From Candidatus Melainabacteria bacterium (GTDB lineage: Bacteria > Cyanobacteriota > Vampirovibrionia > Gastranaerophilales > Gastranaerophilaceae), in NCBI GenBank assembly GCA_003258735.1, contig QHME01000004.1, positions 187,321 through 251,320 on the forward strand: a stretch of 64,000 bases of DNA, written 5' to 3'. Position 1 is the stretch's first letter; each line of letters begins with the position of its first letter. Made by a program: the position numbers and the translations under genes. Shown here piece by piece: positions 34,018 through 43,693 of the stretch. The notes under the pieces were generated by a model. That model did no database searches and had not been told where the DNA came from. It worked only from the letters and a program-made list of their open reading frames with translations.

Positions 34018-34046
34018 TTGATTATTAATTTGGTTTACTTTATTAT
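34018..34046 (+). promoter_or_regulatory. Leaderless promoter of the U32 gene
   Basis: TTGATT (34018-34023), 17 bp, TATTAT (34041-34046), 6 nt, ATG. Confidence 0.7.
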
Positions 34047-34052
34047 TGAATT

Positions 34053-35327
34053 ATGCGAAATGTTGAATTATTAATGCCTGCGGGCAATTTGGAAAAATTA
34101 GAGTACGCTGTTAGATACGGCGCAAATGCGGTTTACCTTGGTGTGGTAGACTTTAGTTTAAGAGCTATGAGAAAGGGTGAAATTATTACCCTTGAAAATT
34201 TGAAAAGTGCGGTTGAATTGGCGCACAAATTAGGTGCAAAAGCTTATTTAACATTAAATATTTTTGCATTCAATTCAGATATCAAACATTTGGAAGAATG
34301 CATGGATATTATCAAAGATGCAAAACCTGATGCGATTTTGGTTAGTGATTTTGGAATTTTGCGTCTTATTAAACGATATATGCCTGATGTTGACATTCAT
34401 ATCAGCACACAAACAAATATTTTGAATTATGAATGTGTTAAATTTTGGCAAGATATGGGCGCATCTCGTGTTGTTTTGGCAAGAGAATTGTCTATTCCGG
34501 AAATTGCTGAAATTAAAAAACAAGTTCCTAATATGGAAGTTGAATGTTTTATTCATGGTTCTCAGTGTGTATCATTCTCCGGCAGATGTTTGTTGAGTGA
34601 TTATTTTACAAATGGTGAAAGAAAAGCAAATTCCGGTAACTGTTCTCAACCATGCCGTTGGAGCTACAAATTGGTTGAGGAAACTCGTCCCGGACAGTAT
34701 TACGAAATTAATCAAGATGAACGAGGGTCACATATATTGAGCCCAAAAGATTTGTGTTTGGTTAAACATTTGAAAGAAATGATTGATGCCGGTGTGGATT
34801 CCTTCAAGGTTGAAGGCAGAACAAAGAGCCTTTATTATGTTTCAGCAGTTGCGAAAACTTATAGAGCAGCGATTGATGAAATTATGGCAAATCCTGATGC
34901 TGATATGGAAAAATATTTCTTAGAATTGAAAAAAGTCGGCAATCGTGGCTATACGACAGGGTTTGCATTGGGTGAAAATAAACCTGATTCATATAGTTAC
35001 GATATTTCAAAAGGTTTGGCGGGTGCTGATTTCTTGTTTGAGTTTCATGACAAAAAGAAATATTGTGATGTTGATACAACTGCAAATCGCGAAGATGATT
35101 TGTTCTTAGTAAAAATTAAAAATAAAGTTCTAAAAGGTGATGAAGTTGAAATTATTACTCCGAAAGAAAAATTTGTGGCAAAAATCGTTGAAATATTGAA
35201 CGATAAAGGGGATAACCTTGATGTTGCAAATACAAACGCTGATGTGTATTTAAAATTAGACAAAGAACCTATTGACTACAAAATAGCATTGGCAAGAACA
35301 ATAGGAGTAAAAGAGCATGTTTCTTAA
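34053..35327 (+). CDS. U32-family protein, TrhP-like (tRNA ho5U34 synthesis)
   Basis: 424 aa. U32 signature EVECFIHGSQCVSFSGRCLL is intact, with further Cys (NCSQPC) that with it could hold an iron-sulfur cluster. N-terminal TIM-barrel start LLMPAGNLEKLEYAVRYGA. E. coli TrhP (YegQ) uses prephenate to help hydroxylate U34 of tRNAs; length and motifs fit TrhP better than the 23S-rRNA enzyme RlhA. Leaderless start predicted. Overlaps the YqeG-like gene by 11 bp. Confidence 0.85.
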   Translation: MRNVELLMPAGNLEKLEYAVRYGANAVYLGVVDFSLRAMRKGEIITLENLKSAVELAHKLGAKAYLTLNIFAFNSDIKHLEECMDIIKDAKPDAILVSDFGILRLIKRYMPDVDIHISTQTNILNYECVKFWQDMGASRVVLARELSIPEIAEIKKQVPNMEVECFIHGSQCVSFSGRCLLSDYFTNGERKANSGNCSQPCRWSYKLVEETRPGQYYEINQDERGSHILSPKDLCLVKHLKEMIDAGVDSFKVEGRTKSLYYVSAVAKTYRAAIDEIMANPDADMEKYFLELKKVGNRGYTTGFALGENKPDSYSYDISKGLAGADFLFEFHDKKKYCDVDTTANREDDLFLVKIKNKVLKGDEVEIITPKEKFVAKIVEILNDKGDNLDVANTNADVYLKLDKEPIDYKIALARTIGVKEHVS

Positions 35328-35796
35328 ACCGGATTATAACTTGAAAAGCATATATGATATTGATTTATCTGGACTTGAATCGCAAGGTGTAAAGGCGATG
35401 CTTTTTGACTTGGATAGCACTTTGATGGCATCAAAATCAGGAATATATTCTCAAGAGATGGAAGAATGGCTAAAAGGTGTTCAGGATAAGTTTTTTATGG
35501 CTGTTGTTTCTAATAACAAAAATCCTGATTATATTGAAAGGGTCAAAAAAATTTCAAATTTTCCATTGCTATTTAATGCTTGTAAACCTCAAACAGGTTT
35601 TGTTAAAGAATTTTTGAAGAAATATGAAGTTGACTCAAAAGATTGTGTTTTGGTCGGAGATAGACCATTGACAGATATTTTGTGCGGAAAATTGCTTGGT
35701 TGTAGGACAATTTTGGTAGATTCAATCACCGCAGATAGTGAATCAAAATTGGTCAGATTTGTTAGAGCGTTAGAAAGAAGTTGTATCCGTAGATAA
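35317..35796 (+). CDS. YqeG-family HAD phosphatase (subfamily IIIA)
   Basis: 159 aa. HAD motif I is FDLDSTL (nucleophile Asp), motif II is the Ser/Asn in AVVSNNKNP, the Lys is in NACKPQTGF and motif III is VGDRPLTDI. Matches the YqeG/PGP-type phosphatases. The start lies inside the end of the U32 gene, so translation is coupled. A strong terminator follows. Natural substrate unknown. Confidence 0.9.
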   Translation: MFLKPDYNLKSIYDIDLSGLESQGVKAMLFDLDSTLMASKSGIYSQEMEEWLKGVQDKFFMAVVSNNKNPDYIERVKKISNFPLLFNACKPQTGFVKEFLKKYEVDSKDCVLVGDRPLTDILCGKLLGCRTILVDSITADSESKLVRFVRALERSCIRR

Positions 35797-35864
35797 TTTT
35801 ATCTAAACCTTTAGATTGAACTTTTGTTTGATATCTATTGCCGTAACGAAATGTAAACATGTTG

Positions 35865-35897
35865 AAAACCTTGAAAAATCTTGTTTTTCAAGGTTTT
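35865..35897 (+). terminator. Terminator after the YqeG-like gene
   Basis: AAAACCTTGAAAAA / TTTTTCAAGGTTTT stem with a T-run. Confidence 0.85.
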
Positions 35898-35928
35898 TGT
35901 CTAGTGAATCATTACTATATATATAATT

Positions 35929-35957
35929 TTGACTTAATAAAAATATTATTATATGAT
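35929..35957 (+). promoter_or_regulatory. Candidate promoter of the pilus operon
   Basis: TTGACT, 17 bp, TATGAT; about 115 bp before the first pilus gene, leaving a leader with no other clear feature. Confidence 0.5.
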
Positions 35958-36072
35958 TAAAGGAGATAGTAGTATTATTTTGGGAAAATACATTAAATAA
36001 CTGATACCAAAATAAGAGAGCTTTAATATAATGTAATTGTTATATAACTTAAATCAGATGGGTGGAGATAAC

Positions 36073-36861
36073 GTGAAAACAAATTACTATAGGAATGAGA
36101 GTTGGATAGACAGCACATTTAGCAAGCGTGGCAAATGGGTTTTGTCATTATTGGCAGTTGTTTTTGCTGTTGGTGTAATTGCAGGTGGTTGTAGTTTTAT
36201 CCCTAATATGGGTGGCAATAACGCTGAAGAACCTGCTCCGGCTCCGGTTGCGGATGTAAATCCTGCACCAACCAATGAAGTAAAAGTCCCTGCAGAAAAT
36301 ACTGTTGATATGGATGTTGATACTGAGCAAACAAGTAAGATGGTAGAAGTTTCATCAACATCTGTTGGTAGGTCTGACCCATTCATGCCATCAGGTGAAA
36401 TTCAAGCGTTTGAAAATGCTAAACGTTCAGCTATTGCAGAGGCTAATGCTCATAATGCTAGGATTGCACAAATTAAGAAAATGAAAAATGTTGTAATCAG
36501 AGAACCTGATGATATCAGTCCATACAGTTTTAATTTGCCGGTACCTCCTACATCTTTAGCGCCGGAGAATGCGGCAGCTGCAAAGATTACAAGAACCAAA
36601 GTTGTTGGTATTATGTATAACAAAACAAGTCCGTCAGCAATTATCAATGTTGATAATAAAGATTATCTTGTGCGTCAAGGTGACAAGATTATGGGACAAG
36701 AATATAAGGTTATGCAAATCAATCCATCATGGATTACGGTTGGACTTGGTTCTAACATATATTCAGCAAGTATAGGCGAACTTTTCTCAAGAGACGACTT
36801 GGATAGAACAAGAAACGATTTATATAATTTGAGAAACAGATTTGGTGGTAGAAAAGGTTAA
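36073..36861 (+). CDS. PilP/GspC-like inner-membrane pilus assembly protein
   Basis: 262 aa. One membrane helix (WVLSLLAVVFAVGVIAGG, about residues 20-38), then a Pro/Ala-rich linker, and a C-terminal beta domain (KVVGIMYNKTSPSAIINVD ... YLVRQGDKIMGQEYKVMQIN) like the PilP/GspC homology region that docks to the secretin. GTG at 36073 is chosen because GGAG precedes it; the upstream ATGs have no ribosome site. First gene of the operon with secretin, PilB and PilC. Confidence 0.75.
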   Translation: MKTNYYRNESWIDSTFSKRGKWVLSLLAVVFAVGVIAGGCSFIPNMGGNNAEEPAPAPVADVNPAPTNEVKVPAENTVDMDVDTEQTSKMVEVSSTSVGRSDPFMPSGEIQAFENAKRSAIAEANAHNARIAQIKKMKNVVIREPDDISPYSFNLPVPPTSLAPENAAAAKITRTKVVGIMYNKTSPSAIINVDNKDYLVRQGDKIMGQEYKVMQINPSWITVGLGSNIYSASIGELFSRDDLDRTRNDLYNLRNRFGGRKG

Positions 36862-36888
36862 TTAAAAGAGTAATAAGCAGGAGCAAAT

Positions 36889-38808
36889 ATGAAAAATAAG
36901 ATTAGAGAAAAAATTATTGCAAGTGTTTTGTTGTCAGCTTTCGCACTGACAAATTCAATGACTGCATCATTTGCAATGAGCGACTATTACGGATACGGTA
37001 ATGCAGCACCGACAATCAGAACAAACGATAGTGATACATCTATCCCATTACGTTCAAGTGTTACGATTCCTAACGCTGATTCGGTTGTGAATTTGAGCTT
37101 GAGAGATGCTGATATAACTCAAGTGTTGAGAATGTTCGCAGACCAAGCAGGAATGAACATTATTTTTGCTGACGGTGTTGAAGGTTCTGTTACAATGGAT
37201 TTGGTAGACATTCCGTTGAAAGAAGCTCTTGATTTAGTCGTAAAAACTCACAAATTATATTATGATATCAAAGCTAATACATTGGTTGTTTCTTCAGCAG
37301 ATTCAGCTATGAATTTGGCTGATAGAAACAATAATTTAACAATTATTCCTGTTAAATATGTGTCAGCTGTAGCAATTTCAAGTTTTTTGAATAAAAGTAT
37401 TTTCAGCCCAAAGGGTAAAGGTGCAGTAAATCCTGGTATGTCAAAAGGTTTCATTGCTGCAACTAACCCTGCAACAAATGAATTGATTGTAACAGGTACT
37501 GAGCAAGATATCGCTTTGGTTAAAAAGATTGTAGAGCAATTTGATAAAAAACCTGAAATTACAACATTCAAAGTAAACCACACAACTCCTGCAGAAATGG
37601 CATCATCAATTTGTACATCATTGTTCCCATCAATGACATTTGTAAAAGATAGTGATTCTTCAGGTGGTGCAGCAGGTATTCCTACAGGTTTTGCATCAGA
37701 TGATAGCAGTGACTCATCTGCAGATGGCGGCGGAGGCGGCGGAATTGCCGTTGGTGGAGGTAAAGTCGCTTGTATGTTTGGTCAATATCAAAAAACAGAA
37801 GAGTCTACAGGAGATGAAGAAACATTCTCTCTAGATAGTATTCCATTGTTGGGTATGTCTGTTACATACTTCCCAACTCAAGGTACTATCCAAATTATTG
37901 GTGGTTCAGAAACTCAGTTGGATATGATTAGAGAATATATTGCATCAAATGATAAGAAAACTCCTCAAGCATATTTGGAAGTTCAAATCATTTCATTAAC
38001 TGAATCAGGTAGTAAAACATTTGATAACACTTGGCAGTTTGTAAGCAAAAACTTCTCATTCAATGCTGGTGGTGGTAACGGTTTTGCAACTGACCCATTG
38101 CGTCCGATTTTCTTTGCAGGTCATGGCTTTGAAACACTTGACAAAGAGTCTTATGATTCTACCAGCAAAACTTATGAGAGCTCAGGTTTATTTAAAAAAT
38201 ACAGTGGTTCTCCAACATTGGTTTATGCTGTAAATTACTTAGTAGAAAATGCTAAAGGTAGAGTTCTTGCTAATCCGAGAGTTTTGCTAACAAGCGGACA
38301 AAAATCAACAATTGACTTGTCAGCTGACTATGTTAAAAAGGTTACAACTCAATACTTAGATAACGGTGCATCTACTGCGGCTCAAGTTCAAAAAGATTAT
38401 GAAATCGGTGATGATAATGGTATCAAAGTTGATATCACTCCGTTTATCAGTCCTGATGGATACGTAACATTAGATATCACTCCTTCATACAAGACTATTG
38501 CTAGACAATACACAACAAAAAGTGACACAGGTGAAGAAGAACCGGTTGTTACATTGCTTCAAAGAAGAGATTTGAATTTGAAAGGTGTAAGAATCAAGGA
38601 TGGCGAAACTCTTGTAATCGGTGGTATGTTGCAAGAAACTGAAAATAAAACAGTTAAAAAGATACCGTTTGTTGGCGACCTTCCTGTAATTGGTATGTTC
38701 TTTAGAAGTACAGTTACAAGTAAAGCTAAGGAAGAAATGGTTATCATGTTGACTCCGCAAATCGTTGTTGATACGGAAGATGCAGTAGCTAACGACAATA
38801 TGTTATAA
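36889..38808 (+). CDS. pilQ: Secretin of type IV pilus/type II secretion (PilQ/GspD-like)
   Basis: 639 aa. Signal peptide (residues 1-30), STN-like domain (LSLRDADITQVLRMFADQAG), two N-domains, a Gly/Ser-rich loop (about residues 260-295), and the C-terminal secretin domain ending VKKIPFVGDLPVIGMFFRST and EEMVIMLTPQIV. Forms the outer-membrane pore through which the pilus or pseudopilus passes, so the cell has an outer membrane. 27 bp after the PilP-like gene; AGCAGGAG-type ribosome site. Confidence 0.93.
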   Translation: MKNKIREKIIASVLLSAFALTNSMTASFAMSDYYGYGNAAPTIRTNDSDTSIPLRSSVTIPNADSVVNLSLRDADITQVLRMFADQAGMNIIFADGVEGSVTMDLVDIPLKEALDLVVKTHKLYYDIKANTLVVSSADSAMNLADRNNNLTIIPVKYVSAVAISSFLNKSIFSPKGKGAVNPGMSKGFIAATNPATNELIVTGTEQDIALVKKIVEQFDKKPEITTFKVNHTTPAEMASSICTSLFPSMTFVKDSDSSGGAAGIPTGFASDDSSDSSADGGGGGGIAVGGGKVACMFGQYQKTEESTGDEETFSLDSIPLLGMSVTYFPTQGTIQIIGGSETQLDMIREYIASNDKKTPQAYLEVQIISLTESGSKTFDNTWQFVSKNFSFNAGGGNGFATDPLRPIFFAGHGFETLDKESYDSTSKTYESSGLFKKYSGSPTLVYAVNYLVENAKGRVLANPRVLLTSGQKSTIDLSADYVKKVTTQYLDNGASTAAQVQKDYEIGDDNGIKVDITPFISPDGYVTLDITPSYKTIARQYTTKSDTGEEEPVVTLLQRRDLNLKGVRIKDGETLVIGGMLQETENKTVKKIPFVGDLPVIGMFFRSTVTSKAKEEMVIMLTPQIVVDTEDAVANDNML

Positions 38809-38880
38809 TATATAGCTCGATGCTAAATTGGAACAGAAAGTTATACTAAACAAGAGAAATAAGTAAAGTACAATAGATAA

Positions 38881-40944
38881 ATGAACGCACTAATATTAAG
38901 ACTAAAAAACAGCATAGATAAAAAGATACTGGATAGTATTGATAAAAATCTAATGGGTCAGTACCATTTCGTACCTATTAGTGTGAAGGATAACTTCCTA
39001 TTTGTAGCAGTTTCTAAAAATTCAAATAAAGATGATATCAACGGTTTGTTGAAAAAATCTTTTCCTCAATCAATCAAATTTATGCTTGTAGGGGATGATG
39101 ATTTAAAAGAATTGCTAGGTTCATTTATTTCTAATGATAGTATAGCTCCTGTTCCAACAGGAGCACCGGCAAGTGCAACTCCTTCTCCTAAAAAAGCATC
39201 TGCTGCTCCACAAAATAGTGTCCCAGCAGGCAAACTAGGGGAAATGCTTGTAGCTAAAGGTATTCTTTCAGAAGTAGATTTGATGAAAGCTTTGGCTGCA
39301 TCAAAACGTAAAAATGAGCCAATTGGTTCAACTTTGTTTGAAATGGGATTGATTTCTCTAGATCAATTGAAATCAGTTTTGCATGACCAAACAGGTTATG
39401 ACTTGGTTTCTGCTGACCAGTTGGCTGACCAAAAGAAATTTGTCAATATTTTGCCGGAAGATTTTATCAGAGCAAATTCTGTTATTCCGATTTCATCAGA
39501 TGGCAAAACTTTAGTTTTGGGTGTTGTAAAGCCTATCAAAATGGATGTAATGAAAGAAATCATCTATTTGACAGGGCAAAATCCAAAACAATTATTAATG
39601 ACTCACTATGAGTTCCAAAACTCATTAAATACTTTCTTCTCAGCTCAGAAAAAGCAAACCGAAGAGATTATTGAACAAATTAAAACAGAAACTCTTGATG
39701 ATGCGGAAGAGGCAACACTTTGGGAACAAGTTGATGCTGAACTTCAAGACTCTACAGGTTCTGTTGCTAAATTTGTAAACCAAATTATTACAAACGGTAT
39801 TGATAACAAGGTTTCCGATATTCACATAGAACCGAGATTATCAGGTTATATCGTAAGATACAGAAAAGATGGTATGTTGCAAAAAGTTTTGGATGTACCG
39901 GCTAAAGTTGAAACACAAGTTATTGCTCGTTTCAAAGTTATGGCGAGAATGAACATCGCAGAAAACAGAAGACCACAAGATGGTACTTTCTCAATTTCGT
40001 ATAAAGATTGTTCTTATGACTTCCGTATCAACACACTTCCTGTTTCAGGTAAGGAGAAGGTCTGTATCCGTATCTTGGCACCTGCGGTTTCTCTTGCATC
40101 TAATGACAAAGAAATCAAACTGGTTGGTGCTGACGAAAGAGATATCCACAAGGTTAAACAAATGGTATCTTGTCCAAACGGTATCATTTTGACATCAGGT
40201 CCTACCGGTTCTGGTAAAACAACAACCTTGTATTCTGTATTGAAAAGTTTAAATGATGAATCTGTAAACATCACAACAATTGAAGACCCGATAGAAATCA
40301 AGTTGGAAGGTATCAACCAATCACAAATCAACGCGAAAGCGGGTATCACATTTGCATCTTGTATGCGTGCTATCTTGCGTCAAGACCCTGATATCATTCT
40401 GGTTGGTGAAATTCGTGACTATGAAACATTAGAAATCGCGATTTCAGCTGCATTGACTGGTCACTTAGTATTAAGTACAGTCCACACAAACTCAGCAGCA
40501 GCTACAGTTACTCGTTTGATTGAAATGGGTGCTAAGGACTACTTGGTATCTTCAACTTTGTCAGGTGTAATTGCTCAACGTCTTGTAAGAAAACTTTGTG
40601 ATGATTGTAAGGAAGAATATTACCCAACAAGGGAAGAAGCATCAATGGTTACAACTGATCCTGAAGAGATTGAAAAATTGATGAAAACTCCAATTTATAG
40701 AGCTAAAGGTTGTAACAAATGTGGATTTCAAGGCTATAAAGGTCGTTTGGGTGTATATGAAATCATGCAGATTACTAAAGAAATTAAAAAACTTATTGCA
40801 CAAGGTGCTCACGATTTGGAAATCGAAGAAAGCGCAGTTGCAAACGGTATGACAACATTACACAAATCTTGTTATAACCATATCCTAAAAGGACAAACTA
40901 CAATTGAAGAATTTGTCAGAGTATTAGGTATGGCAGGTGAATAG
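38881..40944 (+). CDS. pilB: Type IV pilus extension ATPase PilB/GspE
   Basis: 687 aa. An N-terminal GspE-N region appears twice (about residues 1-75 and 115-250), then the AAA-type motor: Walker A GPTGSGKTTTLYS, Asp box (TIEDPIE), Walker B ILVGEIRD, His box (LSTVHTNSAA), and a four-Cys zinc motif (CDDC ... CNKCGF). Powers pilus polymerisation. No Shine-Dalgarno; TACAAT (38869-38874) ends 6 nt before ATG, so an internal leaderless promoter is possible, though the -35 is poor. Confidence 0.95.
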   Translation: MNALILRLKNSIDKKILDSIDKNLMGQYHFVPISVKDNFLFVAVSKNSNKDDINGLLKKSFPQSIKFMLVGDDDLKELLGSFISNDSIAPVPTGAPASATPSPKKASAAPQNSVPAGKLGEMLVAKGILSEVDLMKALAASKRKNEPIGSTLFEMGLISLDQLKSVLHDQTGYDLVSADQLADQKKFVNILPEDFIRANSVIPISSDGKTLVLGVVKPIKMDVMKEIIYLTGQNPKQLLMTHYEFQNSLNTFFSAQKKQTEEIIEQIKTETLDDAEEATLWEQVDAELQDSTGSVAKFVNQIITNGIDNKVSDIHIEPRLSGYIVRYRKDGMLQKVLDVPAKVETQVIARFKVMARMNIAENRRPQDGTFSISYKDCSYDFRINTLPVSGKEKVCIRILAPAVSLASNDKEIKLVGADERDIHKVKQMVSCPNGIILTSGPTGSGKTTTLYSVLKSLNDESVNITTIEDPIEIKLEGINQSQINAKAGITFASCMRAILRQDPDIILVGEIRDYETLEIAISAALTGHLVLSTVHTNSAAATVTRLIEMGAKDYLVSSTLSGVIAQRLVRKLCDDCKEEYYPTREEASMVTTDPEEIEKLMKTPIYRAKGCNKCGFQGYKGRLGVYEIMQITKEIKKLIAQGAHDLEIEESAVANGMTTLHKSCYNHILKGQTTIEEFVRVLGMAGE

Positions 40945-40951
40945 GTGAAGT

Positions 40952-42169
40952 ATGACAATTTATAACTATACAGCAATCAAAGATGGAACAAGTGAAATTG
41001 TAAAGGGGAAGGTTGAAGCTGATGATTTACGTGAAGCGCGTGCTGCTGTTCGTCAGTTAGGTTTTACCCCAACAAATATTGTTGAAGAACAAGCGGCTAA
41101 AAAAGATGAAAAGAAAAAGCCGACAGGTAAGATGCCAAAACTTGGTTTGGCGGACCAAATCGACTTTACTTCGACTTTGCAGATTTTGGCAGCTGCAGGT
41201 ATTCCGATTATTGAATCGTTACTGTTCATTGAAAACGATGCTGCTAAGTTAAAAATTCGTCAGGTTGCGACTGAATTGAGACGTCAGATTATGAACGGTG
41301 GTACTTTTGCAGGTACTATTGCAAAATATCCTGAACAATTTGGTCAAGTTTATATCGGTTTGGTTAGAGCCGGTGAAGATTCCGGTGAACTTGAAAAAAC
41401 CTTAGACCGTTTGTTGGAATTGTTGAATAAACAAGCATCAATCAGAAGTAAAGTTATTGGTACATTGATGTATCCGGTATTCGTAATTTTACTTGCTGTA
41501 TTTATTGTAATCGTCATGTTGGTATTTGTATTTCCAGTATTTAAAGAGATGTTCGATTCTATGGGTATGCAATTGCCTTGGATTACAAGAGTATTGATGG
41601 AAATGGGTTTATTCTTGAAGAAAAATTGGTATGGTATTCCAATCGGTTTTGCTGCAATTGGTGCATTTATCAACTTCCTATTTAGATGGAAACCTAGTAA
41701 ATGGAAAATTGATGATATTGTATTAAAAATCCCTGTTTTGACAGATTTGATTCAATATTCAAACTTTGCTAACTTCATTGCGGTTATGCAGGTTGCTTAT
41801 GATGCCGGTGTTCCTATCTTGGAATGTTTATATTTGTCAAATATGACATTGACAAACCATACTCTTGAAACAAGGGTTGAAGAGGCTACAACAAGAGTTC
41901 AACAAGGTCAACACTTGTCTGCAGCATTAAGAGCTACAAGAACAATGCCTAAAATGATTCTGTTTATGATTGCAACCGGTGAACAATCAGGTCGTTTGGG
42001 TGATATGTTAGGTCAGGCAACGAGTTATATTGATAAACAGCTTGATACGATTATTGATATTATGACAAAGATGATTGAGCCTATCATGTTGATTGTTATC
42101 GGTTCTATCGTACTTGTATTGGCTGCAGCTCTTTACTTACCATTGTTTGCATCATATATGGGTATGTAA
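40952..42169 (+). CDS. pilC: Type IV pilus inner-membrane platform protein PilC/GspF
   Basis: 405 aa. Two T2SSF domains (DFTSTLQILAAAGIPIIESL and FANFIAVMQVAYDAGVPILE) and three membrane helices (about residues 165-190, 215-235 and 375-400). Forms the base on which PilB turns. 8 bp after pilB. A terminator follows, closing the operon. No pilM-N-O genes are here, so they would be elsewhere. Confidence 0.95.
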   Translation: MTIYNYTAIKDGTSEIVKGKVEADDLREARAAVRQLGFTPTNIVEEQAAKKDEKKKPTGKMPKLGLADQIDFTSTLQILAAAGIPIIESLLFIENDAAKLKIRQVATELRRQIMNGGTFAGTIAKYPEQFGQVYIGLVRAGEDSGELEKTLDRLLELLNKQASIRSKVIGTLMYPVFVILLAVFIVIVMLVFVFPVFKEMFDSMGMQLPWITRVLMEMGLFLKKNWYGIPIGFAAIGAFINFLFRWKPSKWKIDDIVLKIPVLTDLIQYSNFANFIAVMQVAYDAGVPILECLYLSNMTLTNHTLETRVEEATTRVQQGQHLSAALRATRTMPKMILFMIATGEQSGRLGDMLGQATSYIDKQLDTIIDIMTKMIEPIMLIVIGSIVLVLAAALYLPLFASYMGM

Positions 42170-42186
42170 TAATAGTAAAAATTTTC

Positions 42187-42222
42187 AAATCTCCTCACCC
42201 TTTTGGATGGGGAGATTTTTTA
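42187..42222 (+). terminator. Terminator of the pilus operon
   Basis: AAATCTCC ... GGAGATTT with an inner CCC/GGG stem, followed by T-run. Confidence 0.8.
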
Positions 42223-42241
42223 AATAAATAGAAAGGTTATT

Positions 42242-43054
42242 ATGACAAAAACTGTAGTTATAACAGGTTCAACATCAGGAATAGGCAAGGAATTAGTAAA
42301 TATATTTTCATCTGATTGCGGTTTTAAAATCTTTGCAGGGTACAGAAATCAGAATTTAATTTCACCATTGGAGAATGTCGAATATTTTTATATCGATATG
42401 AAAAATCGCACAACAATTGTTGATGCTGCAAATTTTATTAAATCAAAAACGGACAAAGTTGATATTTTGATAAATGTTGCAGGTAATGTTGTTGCAGGGC
42501 CCGTTGAAACCCTTGATACAGACAGATTGCGTGACCAATTTGAAGTAAATACTTTTTCGCATATTGAATTTATGCAGGCTCTTTTACCAATATTAGATAA
42601 TGGCAGAATAATAAATATCAGTTCAATGTCTAGTTTTGGACATTTTCCGTTTATTAGTCCATATTGTGCTTCTAAAAGGGCTTTGGATATATTTTTCAAT
42701 GCTTTTGCAATTGAAAATCATAGAAATATCAAGGTTGTATCAATAAAACCAGGGGTAATTGCTACTCCGATTTGGGAAAAATCTGTGAAAAGTAATCTTG
42801 ATGGAATTGAAAATATTAGTGGGTATGAAAAAGAATTGGAATTTATAAAAAATAACGCATTGAAAAATTCTACAAAGGGGCTTGATGTTCATAAGGCTGC
42901 GGAATTTATTAAAACAGTTTCACTATTAAAAAATCCAAAAGCATCTTATACATTAGGTAAAGATGCGAAGATGGCGCAAATTTTGTCTTTATTACCTCAA
43001 GATTTGATAAATAAGCTTGTGAAATTCGGACTAGAAAAGAGGATGAAGAAATAG
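42242..43054 (+). CDS. Short-chain dehydrogenase/reductase
   Basis: 270 aa classical SDR. Cofactor motif TGSTSGIG (residues 8-15), NVAGNV (NNAG variant), catalytic Ser in NISSMSS and the YCASK pair (Tyr/Lys). The C-terminus has a basic tail. Reduces or oxidises a carbonyl/alcohol with NAD(P); substrate not predictable. Single gene after the pilus operon. Confidence 0.9.
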   Translation: MTKTVVITGSTSGIGKELVNIFSSDCGFKIFAGYRNQNLISPLENVEYFYIDMKNRTTIVDAANFIKSKTDKVDILINVAGNVVAGPVETLDTDRLRDQFEVNTFSHIEFMQALLPILDNGRIINISSMSSFGHFPFISPYCASKRALDIFFNAFAIENHRNIKVVSIKPGVIATPIWEKSVKSNLDGIENISGYEKELEFIKNNALKNSTKGLDVHKAAEFIKTVSLLKNPKASYTLGKDAKMAQILSLLPQDLINKLVKFGLEKRMKK

Positions 43055-43194
43055 GCGGTTACCTAAAAATGTAGCATTTGAGATTCCGAAACGAGTTCGG
43101 AATGACTCTGTATAACTTTAAGAACCAGCGTCCGTAGCTCAAGATTGCTATGCCGACGGTATAAATAAAATATCCTGTAATTAGACCAATTGTC

Positions 43195-43224
43195 TTGACA
43201 GATTGCGAAATCAGGGTGTATACT
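43195..43224 (+). promoter_or_regulatory. Promoter of the DUF805-like gene
   Basis: TTGACA, 18 bp, TATACT. Confidence 0.5.
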
Positions 43225-43258
43225 AAACCTGTTATTATTTTATTTAAAGGAGCTTTGT

Positions 43259-43639
43259 ATGGATTTTCTTAAGGTATTTAAAAATTTGTTTATTTTAGAT
43301 GCACCAATTGCGCGAATGACGTATTTTTTTAATATTGTATTGATTATAATTGTGTGTATGCTTTGTTTAGCTAGTATAGCCCTATTAAAGTTTGTAGGTT
43401 CTGCTGAGCTTGTCAATTTTCTGATTATATTATTGAGTATTGTGTTTGGACTGCTGTCTTTTTATTTGACTTTTGTAAATATGGCAAAAAGAATTTGGGA
43501 CATCACTGCAGATAAACTGAGAGGTATTTATTGGACAGTTGGTTTGTTAATAGTTGCTCCTTTTGTTCCTATCGTGGGTGGAATTGTTTCACTTGTTGGG
43601 TATTTAGCTATTCTTTTTATTCCAGGACAAGAGGCATAA
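43259..43639 (+). CDS. DUF805-like membrane protein
   Basis: 126 aa with four predicted membrane helices. The loop NMAKRIWDIT resembles the KR-x-HD motif of DUF805 proteins. AAAGGAG ribosome site and own terminator. Unknown function. Confidence 0.7.
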   Translation: MDFLKVFKNLFILDAPIARMTYFFNIVLIIIVCMLCLASIALLKFVGSAELVNFLIILLSIVFGLLSFYLTFVNMAKRIWDITADKLRGIYWTVGLLIVAPFVPIVGGIVSLVGYLAILFIPGQEA

Positions 43640-43658
43640 TGAGATATTGAACAATCAT

Positions 43659-43693
43659 AAAAAAGAGATATTGAATTTCAATATCTCTTTTTT
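43659..43693. terminator. Bidirectional terminator
   Basis: AAAAAAGAGATATTGAA / TTCAATATCTCTTTTTT, between the convergent DUF805-like gene and rbgA. Confidence 0.9.

Noticed and set aside
43131..43146. GCGTCCGTAGCTCAAG resembles the 5' end of a tRNA
   Set aside because: Only about 14 bases match; the following sequence cannot complete a cloverleaf. At most a remnant of an old integration.
43060..43250. Minus-strand open frame with hydrophobic text (GLITGYFIYTVGIAILSYGR)
   Set aside because: No start codon with a ribosome site, and it overlaps the promoter of the DUF805-like gene. May be a remnant of a small membrane protein gene.
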